The notes: generated by a model not told the origin, from the sequence alone. A DNA stretch of 21,960 bases from Betaproteobacteria bacterium (GCA_012274175.1 JAAOZZ010000189.1:1-21960), one strand, 5' to 3'; shown: positions 1-7,588, counted from the stretch's first letter. Numbers and translations: made by a program.

Positions 1-822
1 GATCGAGTCGGTCTCGGTTTCCGCCAGCTCCGCCACGCGGCGCATCCAGAGCTCGAAAGGCAGGCCCACGGACAGCAGGTAGCGCGAGAACTACGTGCGC
101 AGGCCGCCGAAGCCCCGCATCGGATTCCAGAGCACCGCGAAGACCAGCAGCCCTACGCCGAAGCCGAGCGCCGTGAGCGCCACCGAGAGCGCGTAGTTCT
201 CGTGGGTGAAGCGCATGAGTGCCAGCGAACCCAGCACGAGGACCACGCCGAGCTGGAACACGAGCACCGCGTAGAAGAAATCGAACACCTGGCCGCTCTG
301 CGCTTGCGCGGGGCTGAGTGGAAGGAGCAGCAGGAGCAGCAGCCCGGCAGGAAGGAATGTGGTGACGAAGTGGGAGACGGCCGGCGGCAGCATGTGGCCG
401 CCCAGGATGAGAGAGGGAACGGCCCACAGCAGCAGGATCGTGAGCACGTAGGTGAAGGCGACCAGGTAGAAGCGGTTGCGTTGCGCCGCCTCGATGGTGA
501 ATACGCGCCCGCCGAGGATGCCCAGCAGCACCAGCAGCCACGCCACGATCATCCAGCCGGCGAGGAAGTAGAGCGTGGCGGCGGTGACCGCCACGAGGAA
601 CACCACCGAGAGCACCTCGAGCTCGCGCTCGGCGGCGAAGAAGGGCTGCCAGAGCAGGAACAGGCCGAAGTGCACGAGCAACCAGATTCCCTGAAAGATT
701 TCTCCCGGTTCCGCCACCAGCGCCGCGTGCAACGCGAGCAGCATGGCGAGGACCACCCAGCGGCGCGCCGCGACGACGGCGGTGGAAAGGCGAAGGGAGA
801 GGGGGGGGGAAGGCGACGCCAA
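1..822 (-). pseudogene. Membrane half of a probable sensor histidine kinase, interrupted by in-frame TAG
   Basis: The reading frame enters from the left edge and runs on the minus strand. From about residue VVLAML onward it encodes roughly eight hydrophobic segments ending at NPMRGFGGLRT, then hits TAG at 91-93. The same frame stays open past the TAG to the window edge, giving FSRYLLSVGLPFELWMRRVA and ten more residues. This reads like the juxtamembrane continuation of the same protein, so a single base change to TAG (for example from TAC or CAG) is the simplest explanation. Membrane sensors ending in SRYLLSVGxPFE-type linkers are, from memory, betaproteobacterial histidine kinases; the kinase domain itself lies outside the window. 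The start is uncertain: TTG at 822 has no clear ribosome site, an ATG lies near 744, and the longest frame (from 1038) would run through the promoter region. Being divergent from a sigma-54 pilin promoter suggests a PilS-like role, which is inference. Confidence 0.55.
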
Positions 823-893
823 GGAAGGGACCGGGCAGGCTAGGCGCCGAGGATAATTGAAAAGCGTTCCGGCGGGCCAGAAAGCGCTCCGGG

Positions 894-932
894 TGTCGGC
901 AAGCCGACATTTGCTGTCGGGGAGCCGGACAG
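894..932. promoter_or_regulatory. Paired TGTC/GACA palindromes, candidate upstream activator sites
   Basis: The sequence shows a perfect palindrome TGTCGGC-AA-GCCGACA at 894-909, followed by a second imperfect one with CTGTC at 914-918 and GACAG at 928-932. They sit about 75-110 bp upstream of the -24 element of the pilin promoter, where enhancer-binding proteins that activate sigma-54 usually bind. PilR sites in Pseudomonas contain (C/G)TGTC repeats, so a PilR-like regulator is a reasonable guess. Confidence 0.5.
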
Positions 933-1003
933 TACCCGTTCCCTTCGACTGCGGTAAGCCGGGGCACCTGAACAATACCCTTATAAACCAATGTATTGCT
1001 GTC

Positions 1004-1020
1004 TTGGCACGGCCGTTGCA
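1004..1020 (+). promoter_or_regulatory. Sigma-54 (-24/-12) promoter of the pilin gene
   Basis: TTGGCAC at 1004-1010, five bases, then TTGCA at 1016-1020 match the sigma-54 consensus TGGCAC-N5-TTGC with exact GG-to-GC spacing. The predicted start of transcription is near 1031, leaving a leader of about 47 bases with GGAG at 1069-1072 before the ATG at 1078. The sigma factor itself (rpoN) is encoded in this window. Confidence 0.75.
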
Positions 1021-1077
1021 TACGACTTCCGGCAACATCCCTCAATTCCGGCAAGACCGTTTAACCTTGGAGCAACC

Positions 1078-1761
1078 ATGAAACTGAAATCCAGATCGCA
1101 GCAGTCCGGCTTCACGCTCGTCGAGATCGCGATCGTCCTCGTGATCATCGGGCTGCTGCTGGGCGGCATCCTGAAGGGTCAGGAACTCATCAACAGCGCC
1201 AAGGTGAAGAACCTCGCGAACGACTTCCGCGTGATTCCCACCTACATCTACGCCTACCAGGACAAGTTCAAGGCGCTTCCCGGCGACGATCCGGCCGCGG
1301 CGACCCACGTGACCGGCGCGACCAACGCGACGACTCCGGCGGGCTCCCAGGGCAACGGCGTGATCAACGGCAACTGGAATTCCACCACGAACACCGACGA
1401 GTCGTTCCTCTTCTGGCAGCACGTGCGGCTTTCGAACCTCGCCGCCGGGCCGACCGACGTGGCCGATCCCACGTACATCCCCACCAACGCAGTGGGCGGC
1501 AAGCTCGGCATCTCCAGCGCCGCGACGGGACAGGTCCAGATCACCACGCCTACGGCGATGACCGGTACCTACCAGGTGTGCTCCAGCGGCATTCTCGGCA
1601 AGTTCGCCAAGCAGCTCGACATCCAGATGGACGACGGCAACACCCAGACGGGGTCGATGCGCACCACGGCCGACATCCCGAACGGCTCGCCCGGCACCGC
1701 CGCCCTCACGACTGCCACGGTGGACGACGCGACGAGCTACACGGTCTGCATGACGTTCTGA
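1078..1761 (+). CDS. Type IV pilin-like / pseudopilin protein (prepilin N-methylation domain)
   Basis: The 227-residue product begins with a short basic leader, then QQSG|FTLVEIAIVLVIIG. This is a class III prepilin signal cleaved after Gly11 by the prepilin peptidase (PilD), leaving an N-methylated Phe with Glu at mature position 5. The hydrophobic helix (residues 12-31) is the filament core. The rest is a Thr/Ala/Gly-rich globular head with two cysteines, Cys168 and Cys224, that could form the C-terminal disulfide loop seen in pilins. The ATG at 1078 is chosen over the upstream in-frame ATG at 991, because 991 precedes the sigma-54 element, while 1078 has GGAG six bases upstream and gives a normal leader. 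The gene stands alone, followed by a terminator. Major pilin, minor pilin and pseudopilin cannot be told apart here. The head is longer than in most PilA proteins. Confidence 0.85.
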   Translation: MKLKSRSQQSGFTLVEIAIVLVIIGLLLGGILKGQELINSAKVKNLANDFRVIPTYIYAYQDKFKALPGDDPAAATHVTGATNATTPAGSQGNGVINGNWNSTTNTDESFLFWQHVRLSNLAAGPTDVADPTYIPTNAVGGKLGISSAATGQVQITTPTAMTGTYQVCSSGILGKFAKQLDIQMDDGNTQTGSMRTTADIPNGSPGTAALTTATVDDATSYTVCMTF

Positions 1762-1780
1762 CCGCGCGGCACGTTCGCGA

Positions 1781-1809
1781 ACGGCCCGCCCCGGCGGGCC
1801 GTTTCTTTT
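1781..1809 (+). terminator. Rho-independent terminator of the pilin gene
   Basis: A perfect 10-bp stem, ACGGCCCGCC (1781-1790) and GGCGGGCCGT (1793-1802), with a two-base gap, is followed by TTCTTTT. It lies 20 bases after the pilin stop codon. Confidence 0.9.
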
Positions 1810-1813
1810 GGAA

Positions 1814-1836
1814 AAGGGGTCAGGTTACTTTTCCGC
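1814..1836 (+). repeat. Left terminal inverted repeat of the RAYT remnant
   Basis: This 23-bp arm begins AAGGGGTCAGG and matches the reverse complement of 2072-2094 except for one base (T versus G at the seventh position). Confidence 0.85.
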
Positions 1837-1878
1837 CCCGACGCGTATTCCGATCGGCGGTTGCCGCGTTCAAGGGAC

Positions 1879-2071
1879 ATGTCGCGTTCTCCTCGAATCG
1901 ATTTTCCGGGCGTGCCCCAGCATGTGATCGCGCGTGGCAATAACCGCACGGAGCTCTTCCGCAGCGATCCCGATCGGCGGATCTTCCTGCGCTATCTCTC
2001 GGAGGCGGCGCTCGGCAGGCCGGTAACGATCACTCCTCGAGGACGGCCGTCGAAGGGCACGGAAGGTGGAC
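1879..2071 (+). pseudogene. Internally deleted REP-associated (IS200-like) transposase
   Basis: The ATG at 1879 starts a frame with SPRIDFPGVPQHVIARGNNR followed by FRSDPDRRIFLRYLSEAA. This is the N-terminal signature of Y1/RAYT transposases (typically PRL.LPG.PQHVI.RGNNR). Immediately afterwards it reads LGRPVTITPRGRPSKG, which resembles the basic C-terminal tail of the same family. The central region, which should contain the HUH metal motif and the catalytic tyrosine, is absent, so the product cannot be an active transposase. Intact relatives are about 200-300 residues; only some 65 remain. The frame has no stop before it runs antisense into the antiporter gene. It is a deletion derivative rather than a working gene; the assignment of the tail is less certain than that of the head. 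Confidence 0.7.
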
Positions 2072-2094
2072 GCGGAAAAGTAACCTGCCCCCTT
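2072..2094 (-). repeat. Right terminal inverted repeat of the RAYT remnant
   Basis: This 23-bp arm begins GCGGAAAAGTAACC on the plus strand and pairs with 1814-1836. It ends nine bases short of the antiporter stop codon, so the element inserted just behind that gene without cutting it. Confidence 0.85.
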
Positions 2095-2103
2095 CTTTGC
2101 TTG

Positions 2104-4068
2104 TCAGCCCTGGAGGAGGCGGATCTCCGCCTTGGCGAGGCGCTCCTGGCTGCCGAGGAGAACGAGCACGTCCCCCGCCTGCACCACGGTCTCGGGAGCG
2201 GGATTCACTTCGCGCGAGCTCTTCCGGCGCACGGCCGTCACCTGCACGTCCATAGCGGCGAGCCCCACCTCGGCGAGCGTCTTGCCCACGCACGCCGCGG
2301 TGGGGCCCACCAAGAGGGTGCGAAGCCGCGGCTGCTCTACGTCCGCGCCTTGCACGTCCGTCACGCCGTGGAAGAAGCCTCCGATGAAGCGGTAGCGCTC
2401 CTCGCGCACCTCGCGCAGCCGGCGCAGCACGCGGTTCAAGGGCATGCCGAGCTGCATCATGGTCTGGGTGGCGAGCATCAGGGAGCCCTCGACCACCTCC
2501 GCCACGATCTCCGCCGCCCCCGCGGCCTTGAGCCGTCCCACGTCGCTGTCGTCGAAGGTGCGCACGATCACCGGCAGCTCGGGACGCAGCTCCCGCACGT
2601 GGGCGAGGATCGCGAGCGCCTTGGAGGTGTTGGCGAAGCTCACCACCACCGCCGTGGCGCGGGAGAGGGCCGCGGCCACGAGCACCTCGCGCCGCGCGGC
2701 GTCCCCGAACACGACCGAGTCTCCCGCGGCGGCCGCTTCGCGCACGCGCTCCGGATCGGCGTCGAGCGCGATCACCGGGATCTTCTCGCGCTCGAGGAAG
2801 TGCGCCAGCGCCTGGCCGCTGCGCCCGTAGCCGCAGACGATCACGTGCCCGCGGGTGGCCATCGCCTTCACCGCGAGGCTGTGCAGGGCCACGGCGCGCG
2901 AGGTCCACTCGCTCTCGATCAGGTACAGGGCGATGCGCTCCATGCGCGCGAGGATCAGGGGTGCCACGAGCATCGACAGCAGCGTGGCGCCGAGCACCAC
3001 CTGCATCGTCGCGGGCTGCAGCGTGTCCTCGCGCGTGGCGAGCGCGAGCAGCACGAAGCCGAACTCGCCCGCGGGCGCCAGGGCGAGGGCGGATCGCAGC
3101 GCCGTGGGCTTCTCGTTGCCGAACGCGCGCGCAATGCCGTAGATCACCAGGAACTTCACCGCGAGGAGCGCGAGGAAGACCGCGGCGATCATCGCGAAAT
3201 GCGCGGCGAGGGAGCGCGGGTCGAGCAGCATCCCGATGGTCACGAAGAAGAGCCCCAGCAGCACGTCGCGGAACGGCTTGATGTAGTCCTCGACCTGGTA
3301 GCGGTATTCGGTCTCCGAGATGAGCATCCCCGCGAGGAAGGCGCCCAGTGCCAGCGAAAGCCCCGCCTGCTCCGTCACCCACGCGAGCCCCAGGGTCACG
3401 AGCAGCACGAAGAGCACGAAGATCTCCGAGGACCTCTGGCGCGCCACGAGCTCGAAGAGCGGGCGCACGAGGCGCTGTCCGAGGTAGAGCACGATCGCGA
3501 GCACCACGGCGGCCTTGGCGAGCGCCACGGCCACGGCCATCGCCATCTCGCCCTTCGTAAGCGCGAGCGCCGGGATCAGCACCAGGAGCGGGATCACCGC
3601 GAGGTCCTGGAACAGCAGCACGCCCATGGCCTGGCGGCCGTAGTCGCTGTTGAGCTTCGCGTGCTCCGCGAGCGACTTGGAGATGATCGCCGTGGACGAC
3701 ATCGCCGCCACGCCGCCCACCACGAGCCCGGCGGGCCAGGACTCCCCCGCGATGAGCGCGCCCGCCGCGGCGAGCGCCATCACGACCGCCACCTGCGCGC
3801 CGCCGAAGCCGAAGACCGTGCGGCGCATCGCCATCAGCTGGGGCAGGCTGAACTCGAGGCCCACGGAGAACATGAGGAAGACCACGCCGAACTCCGCGAG
3901 GTAGCCCTGCACCTCGGTGGCCGGCACGAAGCCCAGCGCGTGGGGACCCACCAGCGTGCCCACGATCAGGTAGCCCAGGATGGCCGGCATCGACAGCTGC
4001 CGGAACACCACCACCACGGCCACCGCCGAGGCGAGCAGGGTCAGCGTGACGGACAGGGCGTCGTGCAT
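2104..4068 (-). CDS. CPA2-family monovalent cation:proton antiporter (KefB/KefC-like) with RCK domain
   Basis: The 654-residue inner-membrane protein has three parts. Residues 1-380 form a Na+/H+ exchanger domain of about 12 helices, with the typical SVGLEFS (68-74), MSSTAIISKSLAE (123-135) and QDLAVIP (154-160) stretches; Asp155 is the likely ion-coupling residue. Residues about 407-525 form a TrkA-N/RCK Rossmann domain with the nucleotide-binding loop GYGRSG (413-418). Residues about 565-654 look like a TrkA-C ligand domain. This layout is that of K+ efflux systems KefB/KefC and the related YbaL group, which exchange K+ or Na+ for protons under control of a cytoplasmic ligand. Glutathione gating as in E. 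coli cannot be confirmed. The gene is divergent from kdsD, a common betaproteobacterial arrangement. Its 3' end abuts the RAYT remnant. Confidence 0.88.
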   Translation of the reverse strand: MHDALSVTLTLLASAVAVVVVFRQLSMPAILGYLIVGTLVGPHALGFVPATEVQGYLAEFGVVFLMFSVGLEFSLPQLMAMRRTVFGFGGAQVAVVMALAAAGALIAGESWPAGLVVGGVAAMSSTAIISKSLAEHAKLNSDYGRQAMGVLLFQDLAVIPLLVLIPALALTKGEMAMAVAVALAKAAVVLAIVLYLGQRLVRPLFELVARQRSSEIFVLFVLLVTLGLAWVTEQAGLSLALGAFLAGMLISETEYRYQVEDYIKPFRDVLLGLFFVTIGMLLDPRSLAAHFAMIAAVFLALLAVKFLVIYGIARAFGNEKPTALRSALALAPAGEFGFVLLALATREDTLQPATMQVVLGATLLSMLVAPLILARMERIALYLIESEWTSRAVALHSLAVKAMATRGHVIVCGYGRSGQALAHFLEREKIPVIALDADPERVREAAAAGDSVVFGDAARREVLVAAALSRATAVVVSFANTSKALAILAHVRELRPELPVIVRTFDDSDVGRLKAAGAAEIVAEVVEGSLMLATQTMMQLGMPLNRVLRRLREVREERYRFIGGFFHGVTDVQGADVEQPRLRTLLVGPTAACVGKTLAEVGLAAMDVQVTAVRRKSSREVNPAPETVVQAGDVLVLLGSQERLAKAEIRLLQG

Positions 4069-4117
4069 GGGCTCACGGGCGGCGGGGGGCGGTCATTGGA
4101 TTTATACTTCGAGGCTC

Positions 4118-5122
4118 ATGTCGAATCTACTACAACCCCACGCATTGTCCGATGCCGAGCGCTACCTCGCGCTCGCGCGCGGCGTGCTCGACATCGAGGC
4201 CGACGCGGTGCGCGCCCTCAAGGACCGCCTGGGCGAGGCCTTCCTCGCCGCGCACCGGATGATCCTCGGGACGAAGGGCCGCGTGGTGGTCACCGGCATG
4301 GGCAAGTCGGGCCACGTGGCGCGCAAGATCGCCTCGACGCTCGCATCGACCGGCACGCCCTCGTTCTTCATGCACCCGGGCGAAGCGAGCCACGGCGACC
4401 TGGGCATGATCACCGCCGAGGACGTGGTGATCGCGATCTCCTACTCCGGCGAGTCCGACGAGATCCTCAAGGTGCTCCCGCTCATCAAGCGGCGCGGCGC
4501 CCCCGTGATCGCGATCACCGGCCGGCCGGGCTCCACGCTGGCGAAGGAAGCCGACGTGCACCTCGACGCTCGCGTGGAGAAGGAGGCGTGCCCGCTCAAC
4601 CTCGCGCCCACCGCAAGCACCACCGCGACCCTCGCGCTGGGAGATGCGCTCGCGGTGACGCTGCTCGACGCGCGCGGCTTCGGCAGCGACGATTTCGCGT
4701 TGCACCACCCGGGCGGCACCCTCGGGCGCAAGCTCCTCGTGCACGTGTCCGACATCATGCGCAAGGGCAGCGAGCTCCCGAAGAACGGCCCCGGCACGCT
4801 GCTCCCCGAGGCGATCATCGAGATGTCGAAGAAGGGCATCGGCATGACGGCGATCGTCGACGATCACGACAAGGTCCTGGGCATCTTCACCGACGGGGAC
4901 CTGCGCCGGACGCTCGAGAAGCACGACATGATCCGCACCGTGCGCGTGGGCGACGTGATGACCGCCAACCCCCGCGCCATCGCCCCGGAGAAGCTCGCCG
5001 CCGAGGCCGCGCAGGTGATGCAGAGCCATCGCATCGGCGGGCGCCTCGTGGTGACCTCGCCCGATGGGCGGCTGCTGGGAGTGGTCACGTTCAACGACCT
5101 GCTCGCCGCCGGAGTCGTCTAG
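4118..5122 (+). CDS. kdsD: D-arabinose 5-phosphate isomerase
   Basis: The 334-residue enzyme interconverts ribulose 5-phosphate and arabinose 5-phosphate, the first committed step toward Kdo for the LPS inner core. An N-terminal SIS sugar-isomerase domain (about 40-200) carries GMGKSGHVARKIASTLASTG (60-79), the SYSGES phosphate-binding loop (108-113) and the catalytic-region HHPGG (196-200). Two CBS domains follow (about 213-270 and 278-334). Length matches the family (E. coli KdsD is 328). The ATG at 4118 is preferred to upstream in-frame starts because GAGG precedes it at 4111-4114 and the N-terminus then matches the family. The 49-bp gap to the divergent antiporter must hold both promoters; TATACT at 4103-4108 is the only -10-like hexamer seen there. 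The TAG overlaps nothing and kdsC starts one base later. Confidence 0.93.
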   Translation: MSNLLQPHALSDAERYLALARGVLDIEADAVRALKDRLGEAFLAAHRMILGTKGRVVVTGMGKSGHVARKIASTLASTGTPSFFMHPGEASHGDLGMITAEDVVIAISYSGESDEILKVLPLIKRRGAPVIAITGRPGSTLAKEADVHLDARVEKEACPLNLAPTASTTATLALGDALAVTLLDARGFGSDDFALHHPGGTLGRKLLVHVSDIMRKGSELPKNGPGTLLPEAIIEMSKKGIGMTAIVDDHDKVLGIFTDGDLRRTLEKHDMIRTVRVGDVMTANPRAIAPEKLAAEAAQVMQSHRIGGRLVVTSPDGRLLGVVTFNDLLAAGVV

Positions 5123-5123
5123 A

Positions 5124-5639
5124 TTGGACGACGTCCTCGAGCGCGCCCGCGGCGTGCGGCTCGCCATCTTCGACGTGGACGGCGTGATGACCGACGGCAC
5201 GCTCTACATCGGAGCGCAGGGCGAGGCGTTCAAGGCGTTCAACATCCTCGACGGGCACGGCGTGAAGATGCTGCAGGCGGCCGGGGTCGCCGCGGCGATC
5301 ATCTCGGGGCGCGCCTCGGAGGCGGTGGCAGTGCGCGCGCGCGAGCTCGCGATCGCGCACGTCGTGCAGGGTGCCGCCGACAAGGTCGCCGCGTTCGAGC
5401 GGCTGCTCGCCGGGCTGCGCCTGGAGCCGGGTGCCTGCGCCTTCGTGGGCGACGACCTGCCGGACCTGCCGGTGATGCAGCGTTGCGGATTCGCCGTGGC
5501 GGTGGCCAACGCGGCCGGACCCGTGAAGGAGCGCGCGCACTACGTGACGCGCGCCGCCGGCGGACGGGGCGCGGTGCGGGAGTTCTGCGAGCTGGTGTTG
5601 CGCGCGCAGGGCAAGCTCGGCGCGGCACTCCCGGGCTGA
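5124..5639 (+). CDS. kdsC: 3-deoxy-D-manno-octulosonate 8-phosphate phosphatase
   Basis: The product removes phosphate from Kdo-8-phosphate, the third step of Kdo synthesis. It is a short C0-type HAD phosphatase that works as a tetramer. Motif I is DVDGVMTDG with nucleophile Asp17 and acid/base Asp19, motif II is ISGR (60-63), Lys87 fits motif III, and GDDLPD (109-114) is motif IV. A TTG start at 5124 is chosen: it lies one base after the kdsD stop, has GGAG at 5111-5114 nine bases upstream, and gives 171 residues with the nucleophile at a normal distance from the N-terminus. The upstream ATG at 5064 would overlap kdsD and add an unrelated 20-residue tail. The downstream sequence GVREF-like AVREFCELVL is typical of the family C-terminus. 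Confidence 0.92.
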   Translation: MDDVLERARGVRLAIFDVDGVMTDGTLYIGAQGEAFKAFNILDGHGVKMLQAAGVAAAIISGRASEAVAVRARELAIAHVVQGAADKVAAFERLLAGLRLEPGACAFVGDDLPDLPVMQRCGFAVAVANAAGPVKERAHYVTRAAGGRGAVREFCELVLRAQGKLGAALPG

Positions 5640-5666
5640 AGCCCGCGAGGCCCGGCATCCGCCGCC

Positions 5667-6233
5667 ATGGTGCGACCCACTTCCTGGCTTCCCCTCGCGG
5701 TGCTGGGGCTGCTCGTGGGAATGACGCTGTGGCTCAACCAGCTGGTGCAGGCGCCGGCCACGCGCGCGGACGGCGCGCTGCGCCACGATCCCGACACCAT
5801 GGTGGAGAAATTCAACGCGCGCAAGCTGGGCGAAGACGGCCGCGTGCTCTACACCCTCGCCGCGCGGAAGATGGTACATTACCCCGACGACGACTCGGCG
5901 TTCCTCGAGTCGCTCACCCTCGAAGCCTTCGAGCCGCGCCAGCCCAAGATGACCATCACCGCGGACAAGGGCCGCCTCGAGCAGGGCGGCGATCGCGTGT
6001 GGATCGAAGGGCACGTGGTGCTGGTGCGCGAGGGCGACGCGAACATGGAGCCGGCGCGCCTCATGACCGACCGGCTGCTGGTGCTCCCCGAAGCGGGCAT
6101 CGCGCGCACCACGAGCGAGGTGACGATGCAAAGCCCCTCGGGCCACGCGGTCGCCGAGGGCCTCGAGCTCGACAACAAGACTCGCACGATCACGCTCGAT
6201 CGCGTGCATGCGTATTACAAGCCTTCCCCCTGA
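5667..6233 (+). CDS. lptC: LPS export protein LptC
   Basis: The 188-residue protein is a bitopic inner-membrane component of the LptB2FGC transporter that hands LPS to LptA. One N-terminal membrane helix (residues 7-27, LPLAVLGLLVGMTLWLNQLV) is followed by a periplasmic beta-jellyroll. The stretch HDPDTMVEKFNARKLGEDGR (40-59) corresponds to the conserved family opening with D-Y/F-x-hexx-F. Length is close to E. coli LptC (191). It lies between kdsC and lptA, and its TGA shares a base with the lptA ATG (TGATG at 6231-6235), which implies translational coupling. Sequence conservation is low in this family, so the call rests on length, topology and gene order as well as similarity. Confidence 0.9.
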   Translation: MVRPTSWLPLAVLGLLVGMTLWLNQLVQAPATRADGALRHDPDTMVEKFNARKLGEDGRVLYTLAARKMVHYPDDDSAFLESLTLEAFEPRQPKMTITADKGRLEQGGDRVWIEGHVVLVREGDANMEPARLMTDRLLVLPEAGIARTTSEVTMQSPSGHAVAEGLELDNKTRTITLDRVHAYYKPSP

Positions 6234-6805
6234 TGCGCACGATCGCCACCCTCATCGCCGCCGCGCTCGCATTCGCGGCCACCGCCGCCCTCGCCGAGAA
6301 GGCCGACCGGGAGAAGGAGATCGTGGTGGGCGCCGACCGCCTCGTGGCCGACGACGCGCACAAGACCAGCACCTTCGACGGCAACGTGGTGGTGACCCAG
6401 GGCACGATGCGCATGACCGCCGCGAAGGTCACCGTGAAGGAAGACGCCGAGCGCCACAAGTTCTACGTGGCCGACGGCTCCCCGGTCACCTTCCGGCAGA
6501 AGCTCGACAATTCCGACGAGTGGGTCGAGGGCTACGCGGACCGCGCGGAATTCGACGACCGCAACGACGTGCTGCGGCTCTACAACCACGCGCGCGTGAA
6601 GCGCAACCAGAACGAGATCGCGGGCGACTTCATCTCCTACGACATGCGCCGGGAGCTGGCCCAGGTCTCGGGTGCGGCGCCCGGCGCGACCGCCTCGATC
6701 CCGTCGCGGGTGAAGGCCATCATCCTGCCGCCGAAAAAGGATGGGCAGGCGGCCGAGCCCCGGGGCGCGCCCCTCGAGCTCAAGCCCGACGCGGGGAAGC
6801 AGTAG
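6233..6805 (+). CDS. lptA: Periplasmic LPS transport protein LptA
   Basis: The 190-residue product is the periplasmic bridge that carries LPS from LptC to LptD across the envelope. A Sec signal peptide (MRTIATLIAAALAFAATAALA) should be cleaved after residue 21. The mature part holds the OstA/LptA repeats VVGADRLVADD, FDGNVVVTQGTMRMTAAKV and YADRAEFDDRNDVLRLYNHA, which form the jellyroll. The C-terminal tail (about 150-190) is Pro/Lys-rich and variable, as usual. The ATG at 6233 overlaps the lptC stop. The lptB ATG directly follows its TAG, so lptC, lptA and lptB are tightly coupled. Valine codons here are 11 GTG, 4 GTC and no GTA/GTT by hand count, a baseline for comparison with the islet. 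Confidence 0.93.
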   Translation: MRTIATLIAAALAFAATAALAEKADREKEIVVGADRLVADDAHKTSTFDGNVVVTQGTMRMTAAKVTVKEDAERHKFYVADGSPVTFRQKLDNSDEWVEGYADRAEFDDRNDVLRLYNHARVKRNQNEIAGDFISYDMRRELAQVSGAAPGATASIPSRVKAIILPPKKDGQAAEPRGAPLELKPDAGKQ

Positions 6806-7588
6806 ATGGGCGCCGCCGCGACCACCGCCTCGCAGCGCCTCGCGCTCGTGCGGCCCGAGCCCCATTCCTCGGTGCTGCGCGCCGAGGGCCTCATGAAGCG
6901 CTACCGCAAGCGCACCGTGGTCTCCGACGTGTCGCTCACCGTGGAAAGCGGCGAGGTGGTGGGCTTGCTGGGGCCCAACGGCGCGGGAAAGACCACGTGC
7001 TTCTACATGATCCTGGGGCTCGTGCCCATCGACCGCGGCACGGTGACGCTCGACGCGGTGGACCTCACGCACCTTCCGATATTCCGGCGCTCGCGCCTCG
7101 GCCTGTCCTACCTGCCCCAGGAGGCCTCCATCTTCAGGAAGCTCACCGTCGCGCAGAACATCCAGGCCGTGCTGGAGCTGCAGGGGCTCGAGGCCGAGGA
7201 GATCGACACGCGCCTGCAGCAGCTCCTGGACGACCTGCACATCGGGCACCTGCGCGCGAGCCCGGCCCTGTCCCTCTCGGGCGGCGAGAGAAGGCGGGTG
7301 GAGATCGCCCGGGCGCTCGCGACCCATCCGCGCTTCATCCTGCTGGACGAGCCCTTCGCGGGAGTGGACCCGATCGCGGTGCTCGACATCCAGCAGATCA
7401 TCCGGTTCCTCAAGGATCGGGGCATCGGCGTGCTCATCACCGATCACAACGTGCGCGAGACCCTCGGCATCTGCGACCACGCGTACATCATCAATCAGGG
7501 GACCGTCCTCGCCTTCGGGAAGCCGGAGGATATCGTCTATAATGAGGACGTCCGAAAGGTGTATCTCGGGGAGAACTTCCGCCTCTAG
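6806..7588 (+). CDS. lptB: LPS export ABC transporter ATPase LptB
   Basis: This cytoplasmic ATPase drives LPS extraction by LptB2FGC. It has Walker [10 protein letters not shown] (about 56-64), Q-loop [14 protein letters not shown], signature LSGGERRR, Walker [14 protein letters not shown] and H-loop [10 protein letters not shown]. The C-terminus [17 protein letters not shown] is the family hallmark. At 260 residues it is about 19 longer than E. coli LptB because of an N-terminal extension. The ATG at 6806 has GGGGAAG just upstream and directly abuts the lptA stop; a GTG at 6872 would give the usual length but lacks a ribosome site. Its 3' end contains a TATAAT hexamer that may serve rpoN. 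Confidence 0.96.
   Translation: MGAAATTASQRLALVRPEPHSSVLRAEGLMKRYRKRTVVSDVSLTVESGEVVGLLGPNGAGKTTCFYMILGLVPIDRGTVTLDAVDLTHLPIFRRSRLGLSYLPQEASIFRKLTVAQNIQAVLELQGLEAEEIDTRLQQLLDDLHIGHLRASPALSLSGGERRRVEIARALATHPRFILLDEPFAGVDPIAVLDIQQIIRFLKDRGIGVLITDHNVRETLGICDHAYIINQGTVLAFGKPEDIVYNEDVRKVYLGENFRL
7514..7543 (+). promoter_or_regulatory. Candidate internal promoter for rpoN within lptB
   Basis: TATAAT at 7538-7543 is a perfect -10 hexamer. A weak -35 (TTCGGG, 7514-7519) lies 18 bases upstream. It sits 77 bases before the rpoN ATG, inside the last codons of lptB, and could uncouple rpoN-hpf-ptsN-hprK-rapZ from LPS export. The match may be chance because it also encodes the conserved Tyr-Asn of LptB. 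Confidence 0.35.

Larger units (their letters stand above)
1814..2094. mobile_element. REP/RAYT-derived miniature element with terminal inverted repeats
   Basis: A 281-bp unit lies between the pilin terminator and the 3' end of the antiporter gene. Its ends are 23-bp inverted repeats matching at 22 positions (1814-1836 and 2072-2094), carrying GGTCAGGTTACTTTTCC on the left. Repeats of this GGGGTCAG...CTTTT type flank REP-associated tyrosine transposase genes in many proteobacteria. The interior is a transposase gene cut down to its two ends, so the element is non-autonomous and could only move with help from an intact relative elsewhere. Confidence 0.7.

Noticed and set aside
202..843. Plus-strand open frame of 213 codons, rich in Glu, His and Gln
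   Set aside because: It is the antisense of the membrane sensor gene, whose strand shows clear hydrophobic segments.
2030..3382. Minus-strand open frame of 450 codons
   Set aside because: It overlaps the antiporter gene in another frame and is Arg/Gly/Ala-rich without any recognisable domain.
4082..4117. Strong divergent promoter between the antiporter gene and kdsD
   Set aside because: Only TATACT at 4103-4108 resembles a -10. No -35 is at the right distance, and a start from it would leave almost no leader for kdsD, so it is not listed as a promoter.
1861..5187. Plus-strand open frame of 1108 codons
   Set aside because: Only its first few dozen codons match a RAYT transposase. The rest is antisense to the antiporter gene and out of frame in kdsD; it is His/Arg/Glu-rich noise that GC-rich DNA produces.
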